Shown here piece after piece: positions 52,783-60,635 of a stretch of 64,000 bases of DNA. The notes under the pieces are model-generated. The model was given only the letters and a program-made list of their open reading frames with translations, searched no databases and was not told where the DNA came from. The position numbers and the translations under genes were made by a program. Origin of the DNA: JANSYL01 sp963921255 (GTDB taxonomy: Bacteria > Pseudomonadota > Alphaproteobacteria > Rhodobacterales > Rhodobacteraceae). The number at the start of each line of letters is the position of its first letter. The stretch's first letter is position 1. The stretch spans positions 1,364,001 to 1,428,000 of the forward strand of contig CAWUEW020000003.1 in the NCBI GenBank assembly GCA_963921255.3, read 5' to 3'.

Positions 52783-52818
52783 GTTTTGGGCCAGATTCCT
52801 CGGATTCTGGCCCAAAAC
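52783..52818. repeat. Perfect 13-bp inverted repeat after the SnoaL-like gene
   Basis: GTTTTGGGCCAGA (52783-52795) and TCTGGCCCAAAAC (52806-52818) are perfect reverse complements around a ten-base loop. The stem is strong but has no T tract outside it. The T4/A4 runs are inside the stem, so in either direction the hairpin itself carries four U residues. It may be a bidirectional terminator or mRNA-end stabiliser between this gene and rpsB. Confidence 0.6.
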
Positions 52819-52968
52819 GCCTTGCACATCCTGGGAAGCTGGACTATCGCAGCGCCACTTCACAGGCGAGGGCGGGCCCTCGGGGGAGACATCCCCGAAC
52901 GGTCCACCGGTTGTGGCACAGGCCACTGATCCCTCGCTCAGGCGCAAACCGGAAAGGAATAGACAGGC
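52819..52968 (+). promoter_or_regulatory. rpsB leader with stacked hairpins
   Basis: The 150 bases before rpsB contain CGAGGGC/GCCCTCG arms (near 52867-52882) followed at once by GGGG/CCCC arms around GAGACAT, and then an AAAGGA ribosome-binding site. Ribosomal protein S2 represses its own mRNA in some bacteria, and this is a candidate for such a leader. No named RNA family was recognised. Confidence 0.35.
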
Positions 52969-53772
52969 ATGGCGCTTCCTGATTTCACCATGCGTCAGCT
53001 CTTGGAAGCTGGCGTTCACTTCGGTCACCAAACCCAACGCTGGAACCCCCGCATGGCGGAGTTCATCTATGGCGACCGGAATGGCATCCACATCATCGAC
53101 CTGACGCAGACCTACGAGATGCTGGACGCGGCACTCAACGTTGTGCGCGAAACCGTCGCCAAGGGCGGCCGTATCCTGTTCGTTGGCACCAAGCGTCAGG
53201 CCCAGAAGCCGGTCGCGGAAGCAGCCGAGCGCTGCGCGCAGTACTACATGAACCACCGCTGGCTCGGCGGCACGCTGACCAACTGGAAGACCGTTTCGAA
53301 CTCGATCAGCCGTCTGAAAGAGATCGACGAGAAGATGGCCGAAGGCCTCGACGGTCTGACCAAAAAGGAACGTCTCGGCATGGAACGCGACCAGGGCAAG
53401 CTTCAGGCGTCGCTCGGCGGTATCCGTGAAATGGGTGGTCTGCCGGACCTGATCTTTGTTATCGACGTGAACAAAGAAGACCTGGCCATCGCAGAAGCCA
53501 AGAAACTGGGTATCCCGGTTGTGGCCGTTGTTGACACCAACTGCTCGCCCGATGGTGTGGACTACATCATCCCGGGCAACGATGACGCGGCCCGCGCCAT
53601 CTCGCTGTATTGCGATCTGGTTAGCCGCGCGGCACTTGACGGGATGAGCGCACAGCTCGAAACCGCAGGCGTCGATCTGGGCGCGCTGGAAGAAGGCACC
53701 GTTGAAGAAGCCCTGGCGGAAGAGGCACCTGCCGAAGCCGCGGCGGAAGAAACGCCGGCCGAAGACGCCTGA
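52969..53772 (+). CDS. rpsB: 30S ribosomal protein S2
   Basis: The 267-residue S2 begins MALPDFTMRQLLEAGVHFGHQ and contains RWNPRMAEFIYGDRNGIHIIDL, RWLGGTLTNWKT and DLIFVIDVNKEDLAI. The final ~30 residues are an acidic alanine-rich tail (EEALAEEAPAEAAAEE) common in this lineage. It is the first gene of the rpsB-tsf operon. A GGGCCGGG/CCCGGCCC hairpin (53801-53822) lies in the spacer before tsf and may set their relative expression. Confidence 0.98.
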   Translation: MALPDFTMRQLLEAGVHFGHQTQRWNPRMAEFIYGDRNGIHIIDLTQTYEMLDAALNVVRETVAKGGRILFVGTKRQAQKPVAEAAERCAQYYMNHRWLGGTLTNWKTVSNSISRLKEIDEKMAEGLDGLTKKERLGMERDQGKLQASLGGIREMGGLPDLIFVIDVNKEDLAIAEAKKLGIPVVAVVDTNCSPDGVDYIIPGNDDAARAISLYCDLVSRAALDGMSAQLETAGVDLGALEEGTVEEALAEEAPAEAAAEETPAEDA

Positions 53773-53862
53773 TCGCGCGTCCGTCACGGAACTGACACAT
53801 GGGCCGGGCTAAACCCCGGCCCAAACCCGATGAAACCTCCCAATTTTTCAGGAGAGTCTGAC

Positions 53863-54738
53863 ATGGCAATCACCGCAGCAATGGTGAAAGAACTGCGCGA
53901 CACCACCGGCGCAGGCATGATGGATGCAAAGAAAGCGCTGACCGAAACCGATGGCGACATGGAAGCCGCGGTCGACTGGCTGCGCACCAAAGGTCTGGCG
54001 AAAGCCGCGAAGAAATCGGGCCGCACCGCCGCCGAAGGTCTGGTGGCCGTGGCCGTCACCGACGGCACGGGCGTGGCCGTCGAAGTGAACTCGGAAACAG
54101 ACTTCGTCGCCAAGAACGCCGAATTCCAGGAGATGGTGTCGGGCTTCGCCACCGCGGCCTTGGGTGTTGATGATGTTGACGCGCTTGGCGCGGCCGACAT
54201 GGGCGGCAAATCGGTGGCAGACACGCTGACCGACAAGATTGCGACCATCGGCGAAAACATGACGCTGCGCCGGATGGCGAAACTCTCGGGCGGCACGGTT
54301 GTGTCTTATGTCCACAACGCTGCTGCGGACGGCATGGGCAAAATCGGTGTTCTGGTTGCGATCACCGGCGCCGATGAAGGCTTTGCCAAGCAGGTTGCCA
54401 TGCATGTCGCAGCCGTGAACCCCGCCGCCCTCAACGAGGATGAGCTGGACCCGGCCATCGTCGACAAAGAGCGCGCCGTTCAGATGGACATCGCCCGCGA
54501 AAGCGGCAAGCCGGAAGCCGTGATCGAGAAGATGATCGAAGGCCGCATGAAGAAGTACCTGGCCGAGGTCACCCTCGTGAACCAGTCCTTCGTGGTGAAC
54601 CCGGACCTGACCGTTGGCGCAGCCGCCAAGGAAGCCGGCGTTGAGATCACCGGGTTCGTGCGTCTGGAAGTGGGCGAAGGCATCGTGGTCGAGAAAGAAG
54701 ACTTCGCCGCCGAGGTTGCAAAGGCCGCACAAGGCTAA
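53863..54738 (+). CDS. tsf: Elongation factor Ts
   Basis: EF-Ts is the nucleotide exchange factor of EF-Tu. The 291-residue protein has the N-terminal UBA-like domain (AAMVKELRDTTGAGMMDAKKAL) and the core motif VEVNSETDFVAKN, which contains the TDFV loop that enters EF-Tu. ATG 53863 follows GGAG at good spacing; the ATG at 53830 is rejected. A strong terminator follows. Confidence 0.98.
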   Translation: MAITAAMVKELRDTTGAGMMDAKKALTETDGDMEAAVDWLRTKGLAKAAKKSGRTAAEGLVAVAVTDGTGVAVEVNSETDFVAKNAEFQEMVSGFATAALGVDDVDALGAADMGGKSVADTLTDKIATIGENMTLRRMAKLSGGTVVSYVHNAAADGMGKIGVLVAITGADEGFAKQVAMHVAAVNPAALNEDELDPAIVDKERAVQMDIARESGKPEAVIEKMIEGRMKKYLAEVTLVNQSFVVNPDLTVGAAAKEAGVEITGFVRLEVGEGIVVEKEDFAAEVAKAAQG

Positions 54739-54764
54739 GCTCTCAGCCGCACTTGGACAGTTTG

Positions 54765-54794
54765 AAGGGCAGGGGGACACCTCTGCCCTTTTTC
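54765..54794 (+). terminator. Intrinsic terminator of rpsB-tsf
   Basis: AAGGGCAG (54765-54772) pairs fully with CTGCCCTT (54783-54790), followed by TTT and further pyrimidines. It begins 27 bases after the tsf stop. Confidence 0.85.
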
Positions 54795-54817
54795 TGTGGC
54801 CGGTTGGGCAGTTCCAG

Positions 54818-54861
54818 AAAAAGAAAAGCGGCGCCACCGAGGGACAAGTGGTGGCGCCGCT
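54818..54861 (-). terminator. Intrinsic terminator for the minus-strand aroQ-luxR unit
   Basis: AGCGGCGCCACC (54827-54838) and GGTGGCGCCGCT (54850-54861) form a perfect 12-bp stem. On the minus strand it is followed by TTTCTTTTT. It lies about 190 bases beyond the luxR-like stop. The 314-base stretch 54739-55052 holds this and the tsf terminator; no gene is seen in it. Confidence 0.75.
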
Positions 54862-55052
54862 ATGTCAGGTGGGTGCTTAGAATGGGGATCACGCACCCGC
54901 CCGAACTGACTAAAGAGCCCGAGTGGCCGTAATCTTGGCACAGCGCGTTACTGAGGGATGTTCCTCGGGCGAAGGACACAAGTGCCCATGCAACAAAATA
55001 ACATTGCACCAAAATTCGGGGCGGGGAAACGGAGGTATTCCTTACCACCGGT

Positions 55053-55817
55053 TCAGCGTTGGGCTTTTGCGCCTTCTTCCAGACGGAAAATCTGGTTCAA
55101 GATCGACGCCTTACGGACGGCTTGGGCGGTTGTTTCGACCCCCAACGCGTCCCGCGCCCCGCGCAGGTGCTTCTCGACCGTGCCCACGTTCCGTTCCAGC
55201 AACAGGGCCACATCCTGCATGGTTTTCCCGTCCGCGACCAGCTCCAGCACCTCGGCCGGACGGGCCGTCAGCAGCCGTCTTTGGCCTGTTGCAGGCAGTT
55301 GCAGGATGCACAGATGCGCGACATGGTTCAGGATTTCCAGCTCCTCGCCATGTTCGGCCCAGATCGCGTCCGCATCGTCTTGGGTCATGTCGGCCCGCAC
55401 CGCCATGCCAATCCCCGCGCTTGCGTTTTTGAGGCACATGGGAAAGCTGATCGTATAACCGGCCGTGATCCCGTATTTCTGGTTCAGGGCCATCATGGCC
55501 TGTTCGCCGTCGGTCGACGGATAATCGGGCAGGGCGCCATAGACCTTCGCCCACGATACGGCCCCTGTGTTCTCCGTGGCCCACCGCAGCATGGCGCCAT
55601 CGCGGAAAATACCGCCCGAGAGGTAGGCCTCGACATATTCAGATGGCATGTTCGTCAGAAGCAGCGCGTCTTCGGGATTGTCATAGAGACCGAGGCCACG
55701 AAAGGCGTTGAACGCATAGAACAGGCGATCAAACCCATAGCGGGCCATCTGCGCCGTGTGATGGGCCCACAGGTCCTCAAAGGACGTCATCGCCAGGTAG
55801 GGTTTCAGCCGCTTCAT
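55053..55817 (-). CDS. LuxR-family regulator with autoinducer-binding domain (LuxR solo)
   Basis: The 254-residue protein has an N-terminal autoinducer-binding-type domain (about 10-170) and a GerE helix-turn-helix (about 185-245, LTARPAEVLELVADGKTMQDVALLLERNVGTVEKHL). In the ligand pocket, Tyr65, Asp73 and Trp89 correspond to TraR Tyr61, Asp70 and Trp85. The Trp57 position appears to be Tyr61 and the proline after Asp is glycine, so the ligand may not be a standard acyl-homoserine lactone. No luxI gene is nearby. ATG 55817 overlaps the aroQ stop, so the two are coupled. Confidence 0.85.
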   Translation of the reverse strand: MKRLKPYLAMTSFEDLWAHHTAQMARYGFDRLFYAFNAFRGLGLYDNPEDALLLTNMPSEYVEAYLSGGIFRDGAMLRWATENTGAVSWAKVYGALPDYPSTDGEQAMMALNQKYGITAGYTISFPMCLKNASAGIGMAVRADMTQDDADAIWAEHGEELEILNHVAHLCILQLPATGQRRLLTARPAEVLELVADGKTMQDVALLLERNVGTVEKHLRGARDALGVETTAQAVRKASILNQIFRLEEGAKAQR

Positions 55818-56257
55818 GTGGACGTCGCGCTCAGATGCGCATGCAGTGCGGTGATGGCCAGCGGATAGCCGCGCGCGCCAAAGCCCTGAATGACACCAAG
55901 GCAGACCGGCGCGATCATCGAGACATGGCGAAACGCTTCGCGCGCATGCGTGTTCGACACATGCAACTCGATCACCGGCAAGCCGATTCCGGCAATGGCA
56001 TCCCGCAAGGCAATGGAGGTGTGCGTATAGGCCCCGGCATTGAGGATAACGCCATCCTGCGTGCCCATGGCGGCGTGAAGGGCGTCGACCAGCACGCCCT
56101 CCTGGTTGGATTGCGCGCAACTCAGCGTCACGCCCAAGCCCGCCGCGTGCTCAACCGCACGCGCCTCGATATCGGCCAGCGTGTCAGAGCCGTAAATCGT
56201 CGGCTCACGTGTGCCCAACAGATTAAGGTTGGGTCCGTTCAAAAGAAGGATATTCAT
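55814..56257 (-). CDS. aroQ: Type II 3-dehydroquinate dehydratase
   Basis: It catalyses the third step of the shikimate pathway. The 147-residue dodecamer-type enzyme has NGPNLNLLGTREPTIYG with the active-site tyrosine, SNQEGVLVDALH, ILNAGAYTHTSIALRDA and ELHVSNTHAREAFRH. ATG 56257 gives the usual N terminus (MNILLLNGPN). Its stop overlaps the LuxR solo start by four bases, an unusual neighbour; accBC normally follows aroQ in relatives. Confidence 0.95.
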   Translation of the reverse strand: MNILLLNGPNLNLLGTREPTIYGSDTLADIEARAVEHAAGLGVTLSCAQSNQEGVLVDALHAAMGTQDGVILNAGAYTHTSIALRDAIAGIGLPVIELHVSNTHAREAFRHVSMIAPVCLGVIQGFGARGYPLAITALHAHLSATST

Positions 56258-56339
56258 ACATGCATGTCCCTTTTGCGGGACTATAGGCACAGCATCGCCG
56301 CAGTGGAACCGCATCAACGGTGAATTTTCAGGCACTTAA

Positions 56340-56496
56340 GCGGCTCTGCAACAGGTCCGGCGTGGGCGCGTGTTCCGCCAATTGTAAGATCCCGAACTGA
56401 AGCGCGTGCAGGGGCGCGGACCTCGCCGGGTTGGTCCGGGGCATCTCCGACGCTCAATTGCCCAAAGACCGGGGCCGGTTTTGTCCTCTAGCCCGC
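56340..56496 (+). ncRNA. Candidate rod-shaped structured RNA (6S-like layout), unverified
   Basis: The 359-base gap 56258-56616 has no credible gene but folds on paper into nested stems. GCGGCT (56340-56345) pairs with AGCCCGC (56490-56496, one bulge), ACAGGTCCGGC (56351-56361) with GCCGGTTTTGT (56474-56484, two G-U pairs, one mismatch), CAATTG with CAATTG, and AGATCCCG with CGGGGCATCT. GGACC/GGTCC caps the rod, and a large central bubble separates inner and outer stems. G-U pairs favour the plus strand. The length (~157 bases) and bubble recall 6S RNA, but I cannot align it to the family. Confidence 0.3.
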
Positions 56497-56616
56497 AGCT
56501 TATGGACGCGGGACGCATGTCGTGGGAACGCACACCACCGCCATAAAACAGCAGTTTTCACCAACGCACATGGGCTTTGCGCCTTCAAGCACACGCCATA
56601 TCAAAAACAGGGATTT

Positions 56617-56691
56617 TGGCTCCGGCGGTAGGGATCGAACCTACGACCAATTGATTAACAGTCAACTGCTCTACCGCTGAGCTACGCCGGA
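56617..56691 (-). tRNA. tRNA-Asn (GTT)
   Basis: The minus strand reads a 75-base cloverleaf from TCCGGCG to an encoded CCA. Acceptor arms TCCGGCG/CGCCGGA pair fully, the anticodon stem TTGA/TCAA closes CTGTTAA (anticodon GTT), and the T arm is GTAGGTTCGATCCCTAC. Confidence 0.95.
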
Positions 56692-56759
56692 ACTGGCGGT
56701 GCGTATAGCAAGCCCACTTTGGGACGTCCAGAGGGTCGGGCTCAAAAAAATGGCTCCGC

Positions 56760-57650
56760 TTACGCAAGCTGAAAATGGGCCTCGACATTGGCGGGTTCGG
56801 CCCAGGTGACGGCCTGCCGCTCCCATAAATCTATGAGATGTGCCAATACGTTACGCGCGGCGGCGGGCAGTAGGCGCGGGTCGACATCGGTGTAGATCCG
56901 GTCGGCCAGGATGCGTGCGCTTGCAGGACCGTCCTGCGCCAAAGAGGTCATGATCTGTGCTTCCCGCTGCAACCGATGTGCGATCAGTTCGTCGACACGG
57001 GCCCGGGGGGTGTCCACCGGCGCGCCATGACCCGGGCAATACCGGCGATCTGGCCGGGATTGCAGGCGGCGCAGCGATGCCATGAACGCCCCCATGTCGC
57101 CATCGGGCGGTGAAACCAGGGACGTGGACCAACCCATGACATGATCGCCAGAAAACAGAACACCGTTCCACCCAAAGCTGAGATGGTTGGCCATGTGTCC
57201 CGGTGTGGCGATGACATCGATCGGCCCCGGTGGGCCGTCCAAAACCTCACCATCTTCAAGCTGACGATCGGGTGCAAAGTCCGGGTCGACGCCTTCGCCG
57301 CCGCCCAGGGCCCCCGTGGCCGCAAGCGAAACCATGATCGGGCTGCGGCCCCAGTCTGACGGGCCAGCCGCCAGAACCTCGGCCCCCGTGGCCCGCTTTA
57401 GCCGGTGGGCCAAGGGCGAATGGTCCAGGTGGGAATGCGTCACAAGGATTCTGTCGATCCGCGCCGTCGGGCCCATGGCACGGAGGATCGCATCGTAATG
57501 GGCGTCAAGATCCGGCCCGGGATCAATCACACACAGGGCGTCGTCCCCCAGAAGGTAGGTGTTTGTGCCATGAAACGTCATGGGGGACGGGTTCGGCGCC
57601 ACAATGCGCCGCAGTCCCGGCTCCAACGTGATCGCAACGCCGCTTTCCAT
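56760..57650 (-). CDS. MBL-fold metallo-hydrolase
   Basis: The 296-residue metallo-beta-lactamase-fold protein has the zinc motif THSHLDHS, preceded by GTNTYLLGDDALCVIDPGPD, with ATPGHMANHLSF and FSGDHVMGWST downstream. A C-terminal winged-helix-like segment (about 215-290) is typical of the LACTB2-like branch, which includes single-strand ribonucleases and hydrolases. ATG 57650 is preferred because GGAGG lies at proper spacing; the adjoining ATG 57653 is too close. The long frame continuing to 58667 is antisense to the kinase gene and rejected. Confidence 0.85.
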   Translation of the reverse strand: MESGVAITLEPGLRRIVAPNPSPMTFHGTNTYLLGDDALCVIDPGPDLDAHYDAILRAMGPTARIDRILVTHSHLDHSPLAHRLKRATGAEVLAAGPSDWGRSPIMVSLAATGALGGGEGVDPDFAPDRQLEDGEVLDGPPGPIDVIATPGHMANHLSFGWNGVLFSGDHVMGWSTSLVSPPDGDMGAFMASLRRLQSRPDRRYCPGHGAPVDTPRARVDELIAHRLQREAQIMTSLAQDGPASARILADRIYTDVDPRLLPAAARNVLAHLIDLWERQAVTWAEPANVEAHFQLA

Positions 57651-57680
57651 CATCCCCTCCGCTCGGCTACACCTGTGCCC

Positions 57681-58979
57681 ATGGATTTTGCCTGGCTCAA
57701 ACGCTTCATGCCCCGTGGTCTTTACGGCCGGGCGGCCCTGATCCTGTTGGTGCCCATCGTGACGCTGCAGCTTGTCGTGTCGGCCGCCATCCTGCAACGC
57801 TATTTCGAAGGTGTGGCCCGGCAGATGACCCAATCGGCCGTGCTTGAGCTGTCGTTGGTGTTGACGCATCTGGACAGCGCACCGGAGCGGGCTGACGAGA
57901 TTGCAACGGCGCTTGGGATCATGATTGAGCCCGCCATCGACACGACATCGGATCGCCGGGCGTATTATGACCTCACGGGCATCGAGGTGATCCGCGTGCT
58001 GCGGCGTGACCTGCCCGAGCTGATCGCCGTCGACCTGCAAACGGACTGGCGCCGGGCGCAGGTGATCGCCGCAGCCGAAGGCGGGCCGGTGACCTTGTCG
58101 ATGGAACGGACCCGGATGTCGGCGTCCAATCCGCACCAATTGCTGGTGCTGACGATCTTGACCGGCGTGTTCATGGCGGGTGTCGCGTATCTTTTTCTGC
58201 GCAACCAGTTGCGCCCGATCCGTCGGCTGGCCCGCGCGTCGGAAGCGTTCGGTAAGGGGCAGATGTTGGCGTATACCCCGTCCGGCGCAACCGAGGTGCG
58301 CAGCGCCGGTCGGGCGTTTCTGGATATGCGCGGCCGCATCGAAAGCATGTTGGAGCAGCGCACCCTGATGCTGTCCGGGGTCAGCCACGATCTTCGGACC
58401 CCGCTGACGCGCATGCGCCTGGGCCTGTCGATGTTGGATGACACGCAGGATGTGGCCGCCTTGACGCGCGATGTCGATGAGATGGAGCGTCTGTTGGCTA
58501 CGTTCCTCGACTTTGCCCGCGGCGATGCACTGGATGACCCGGCGGAGACCGATCCCGTGGTCCTGGCGCGCCGGATCACCGAGGATGCTGCGCGCGCCGG
58601 CGGTGCGGTGACCCTCAATGCGCCGCCGGAGGGGGCGCTTGTGGCCTTGCGCCCGCAGGCTGTCCATCGCGCCTTGTCCAATCTGGTGTCAAACGCCCTG
58701 CGCTATGGAAACACGGCTCTTGTGACCGTGCGCTTGGTGGATCGCGCCGTGCGGTTCACCGTGGAAGATGATGGCCCCGGCATTCCCGCCCATCGCCGTG
58801 AAGAAGCGATGCGTCCTTTCATTCGCTTGGACGAAGCGCGCAACCAGGATCAGGGTACGGGGGTTGGTCTGGGCCTTGCGATCGCGCAGGACATTGCCCG
58901 GCGTCACGGGGGGACCTTGAACTTGGGCGACAGTCCCGAGCTTGGGGGCCTGAAGATCGAGCTTGTCCTGCCGCGCTAG
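57681..58979 (+). CDS. Sensor histidine kinase, EnvZ-like, orphan
   Basis: The 432-residue membrane kinase has TM1 (AALILLVPIVTLQLVVSAAIL), a ~125-residue periplasmic sensor, TM2 (LLVLTILTGVFMAGVAYLFL), HAMP, the dimerisation domain with His236 in GVSHDLRTPLTRMRLGL, and an ATPase with N box LSNLVSNALRYG, G1 EDDGPGIP and GTGVGLGLAI. The layout is EnvZ-type. No response-regulator gene is adjacent, so its partner must be elsewhere. ATG 57681 lies 30 bases from the divergent MBL gene. Confidence 0.9.
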   Translation: MDFAWLKRFMPRGLYGRAALILLVPIVTLQLVVSAAILQRYFEGVARQMTQSAVLELSLVLTHLDSAPERADEIATALGIMIEPAIDTTSDRRAYYDLTGIEVIRVLRRDLPELIAVDLQTDWRRAQVIAAAEGGPVTLSMERTRMSASNPHQLLVLTILTGVFMAGVAYLFLRNQLRPIRRLARASEAFGKGQMLAYTPSGATEVRSAGRAFLDMRGRIESMLEQRTLMLSGVSHDLRTPLTRMRLGLSMLDDTQDVAALTRDVDEMERLLATFLDFARGDALDDPAETDPVVLARRITEDAARAGGAVTLNAPPEGALVALRPQAVHRALSNLVSNALRYGNTALVTVRLVDRAVRFTVEDDGPGIPAHRREEAMRPFIRLDEARNQDQGTGVGLGLAIAQDIARRHGGTLNLGDSPELGGLKIELVLPR

Positions 58980-59155
58980 GGCCTGTCGATATCCTGTGGA
59001 ACCAGCAAGGCGTCCATCGCGTCGTCATAAAGTTTCGCCCGCGCCTCGGCCCGCATGCGTCGGTGTGGCCCTCCGACCCAATCCGCACCCGCGCGATCTA
59101 TGGCCATGGCCGAGATGTTGTTGAGCGCAAAAAGCGCCAGTTTCAATTTTCTCAT
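58976..59155 (-). CDS. Putative small protein, 59 residues
   Basis: An ATG at 59155 opens a frame to TAG at 58976-58978 with GAGGA nine bases upstream. The product begins MRKLKLALFALNN and ends in a charged helix (RRMRAEARAKLYDDAMDALL). Codon positions are GC-biased like real genes, and the helix looks amphipathic. It overlaps the kinase stop by four bases on the opposite strand. I know no family for it. The frame may be fortuitous. Confidence 0.35.
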   Translation of the reverse strand: MRKLKLALFALNNISAMAIDRAGADWVGGPHRRMRAEARAKLYDDAMDALLVPQDIDRP

Positions 59156-59448
59156 CTGCCGTCATCCTCTGCCGAAGGATGCTTGGACCTTGGGTCGTTC
59201 CGGCATCCCGCGCACGGGGATGCACCGCCCAATCACCCGATTGAGGTCTCAAGTATGCATCAATTCGGCTGTGGTGCGGGGTCACGATGCCGAGATGCCC
59301 GTTCAGCTTGGCCCGTATTTGGACGCTGCGCATAAATCAGACGCCACGTGCGCGCCTTGGAGGCAGTTCGGAAATCCTGTGCTGCAGTCAATTCCTGCAG
59401 CCCCGGGGGGGAGAGGCCCGCCAAGGGACATTCGGGCGGGGCGCGGCC
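59156..59448. other. Intergenic stretch without a recognisable gene
   Basis: About 290 bases between the small frame and the amidase contain no convincing coding frame on either strand. A seven-pair hairpin GCTGCAG/CTGCAGC (59381-59401) and a CCCGCC/GGCGGG arm pair lie near the 3' end of the amidase gene. Without a T tract they are not clear terminators. Confidence 0.4.
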
Positions 59449-60252
59449 CTAGGTCAGAACGTGATGGCGATGGATGGGCACGCGTTGACGCACGTCGTTG
59501 AGGTAATCCTTTTCAAGACGCGCATCGACAAAGCCCAACCTGTCCGAGGCGTTCGCGATGATATGACCCCACGGATCACAGATCAGGCTGTGTCCATAGC
59601 AGTGGCCCTTGCCATCGTTGAAGGAAAAGACCTGCGCCGGCGCGGCCACGTAGCTGCCTGTTTCAATCGCCCGCGCGCGCAGCAGCACTTCCCAATGGGC
59701 GCGGCCCGTTTCGCGCATGAAGGCGGCCGGAACCATCATGAGTTCAGCTCCTTCATCGCGCAAGCGGCGGAAAAGCTCGGGGAACCTGAGATCGTAGCAA
59801 ATGGAGCACCCGATGCGCCAACCCTTGAAGTCATAGGTCGCGACGTCTGAGCCACCGGAGATCAGGTCGGATTCGCGGAACTTCGTGCCGTCGGGCAGAT
59901 CCATGTCGAAGAGGTGGATCTTGGAGTAGCGCGCAATCTCTGATCCGTCCGGCCCGTGCACCACGGTTGTGTTGAACGTGCCAAGCTCGCGCTTTTCGGC
60001 AAGCGACCCCGCGTGGATGGCCACGCCGAGGGATTTGGCCAGGGCGGCGGTGCGCCCATTGATGTCCTCGAACCATGCGCCACTGGCCGCAAGCGTTTTG
60101 CCGCCGTCGCCCATGAACGCGTAGTATTCCGGCAGTGCGATCAGGTCGGTGCCATCGTCAGCCGCGCGTTTGACCGTTTCGTACAATGCGCCAAGCGACG
60201 CTTCGAGGTCATCCTGCGGATTGTGCTGAACAACACTGATCTTCATGGTCAT
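59449..60252 (-). CDS. Carbon-nitrogen hydrolase (nitrilase superfamily, Nit-like amidase)
   Basis: The 267-residue amidase has the Glu-Lys-Cys triad: Glu42 in LPEYY, Lys111 in YSKIHLFD and Cys152 in CYDLRFPEL. KIHLFD and the length are typical of the Nit1/Nit2 branch, which includes omega-amidase and deaminated-glutathione amidase. A role in metabolite repair is therefore possible, though the substrate is not shown by sequence. Two in-frame ATGs (60252, 60246) are possible starts. Confidence 0.88.
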   Translation of the reverse strand: MTMKISVVQHNPQDDLEASLGALYETVKRAADDGTDLIALPEYYAFMGDGGKTLAASGAWFEDINGRTAALAKSLGVAIHAGSLAEKRELGTFNTTVVHGPDGSEIARYSKIHLFDMDLPDGTKFRESDLISGGSDVATYDFKGWRIGCSICYDLRFPELFRRLRDEGAELMMVPAAFMRETGRAHWEVLLRARAIETGSYVAAPAQVFSFNDGKGHCYGHSLICDPWGHIIANASDRLGFVDARLEKDYLNDVRQRVPIHRHHVLT

Positions 60253-60453
60253 GGCCCTTTGCGATGCGGAGACGGGGTTGTCGGGGCAGGTCGCCCATTT
60301 ATGGTGCCGCGTTTGGGATAACCGTAGTGGGGCGTTGAACGAATTGGAACGGGGATCGGCAACACCGCGGTCACTGGCCCGTGGCTCGGCGCCGACGGGC
60401 GGTGTGGGTCAGACGGCGTGACGCGCTGCACCGCAAAGTGTCTGTCGGCGTTT

Positions 60454-60530
60454 TGGTAGGCCCGGCAGGACTTGAACCCGCAACCAAAGCGTTATGAGCG
60501 CTCTGCTCTAACCAATTGAGCTACAGGCCC
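60454..60530 (-). tRNA. tRNA with CAT anticodon, probably tRNA-Ile2
   Basis: The minus strand gives a 77-base cloverleaf with encoded CCA, D arm GCTC...GAGC, anticodon loop CTCATAA and T arm GCGGGTTCAAGTCCTGC. The CAT anticodon could be Met or lysidine-modified Ile2. The T loop TTCAAGTCC and general likeness to E. coli ileX favour Ile2. The first acceptor pair is G-U. Confidence 0.8.
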
Positions 60531-60635
60531 GCCTGATCGACACGCTTACCAGACCGCCTTGCCCCGTCAAGCACCGCGCTTGCAGCGGGCGCGATGGTGG
60601 CCTAAGCGGAAGCAACGTCTTTGTCGGAGCACGCC

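Noticed and set aside
51484..53787. 767-codon minus-strand frame across the hydrolase, SnoaL-like gene and rpsB
   Set aside because: It is antisense to three genes including ribosomal protein S2 and has no domain pattern of its own.
57654..58667. N-terminal extension of the MBL-fold gene
   Set aside because: It is antisense to the histidine kinase, and a good ribosome-binding site lies at 57650.
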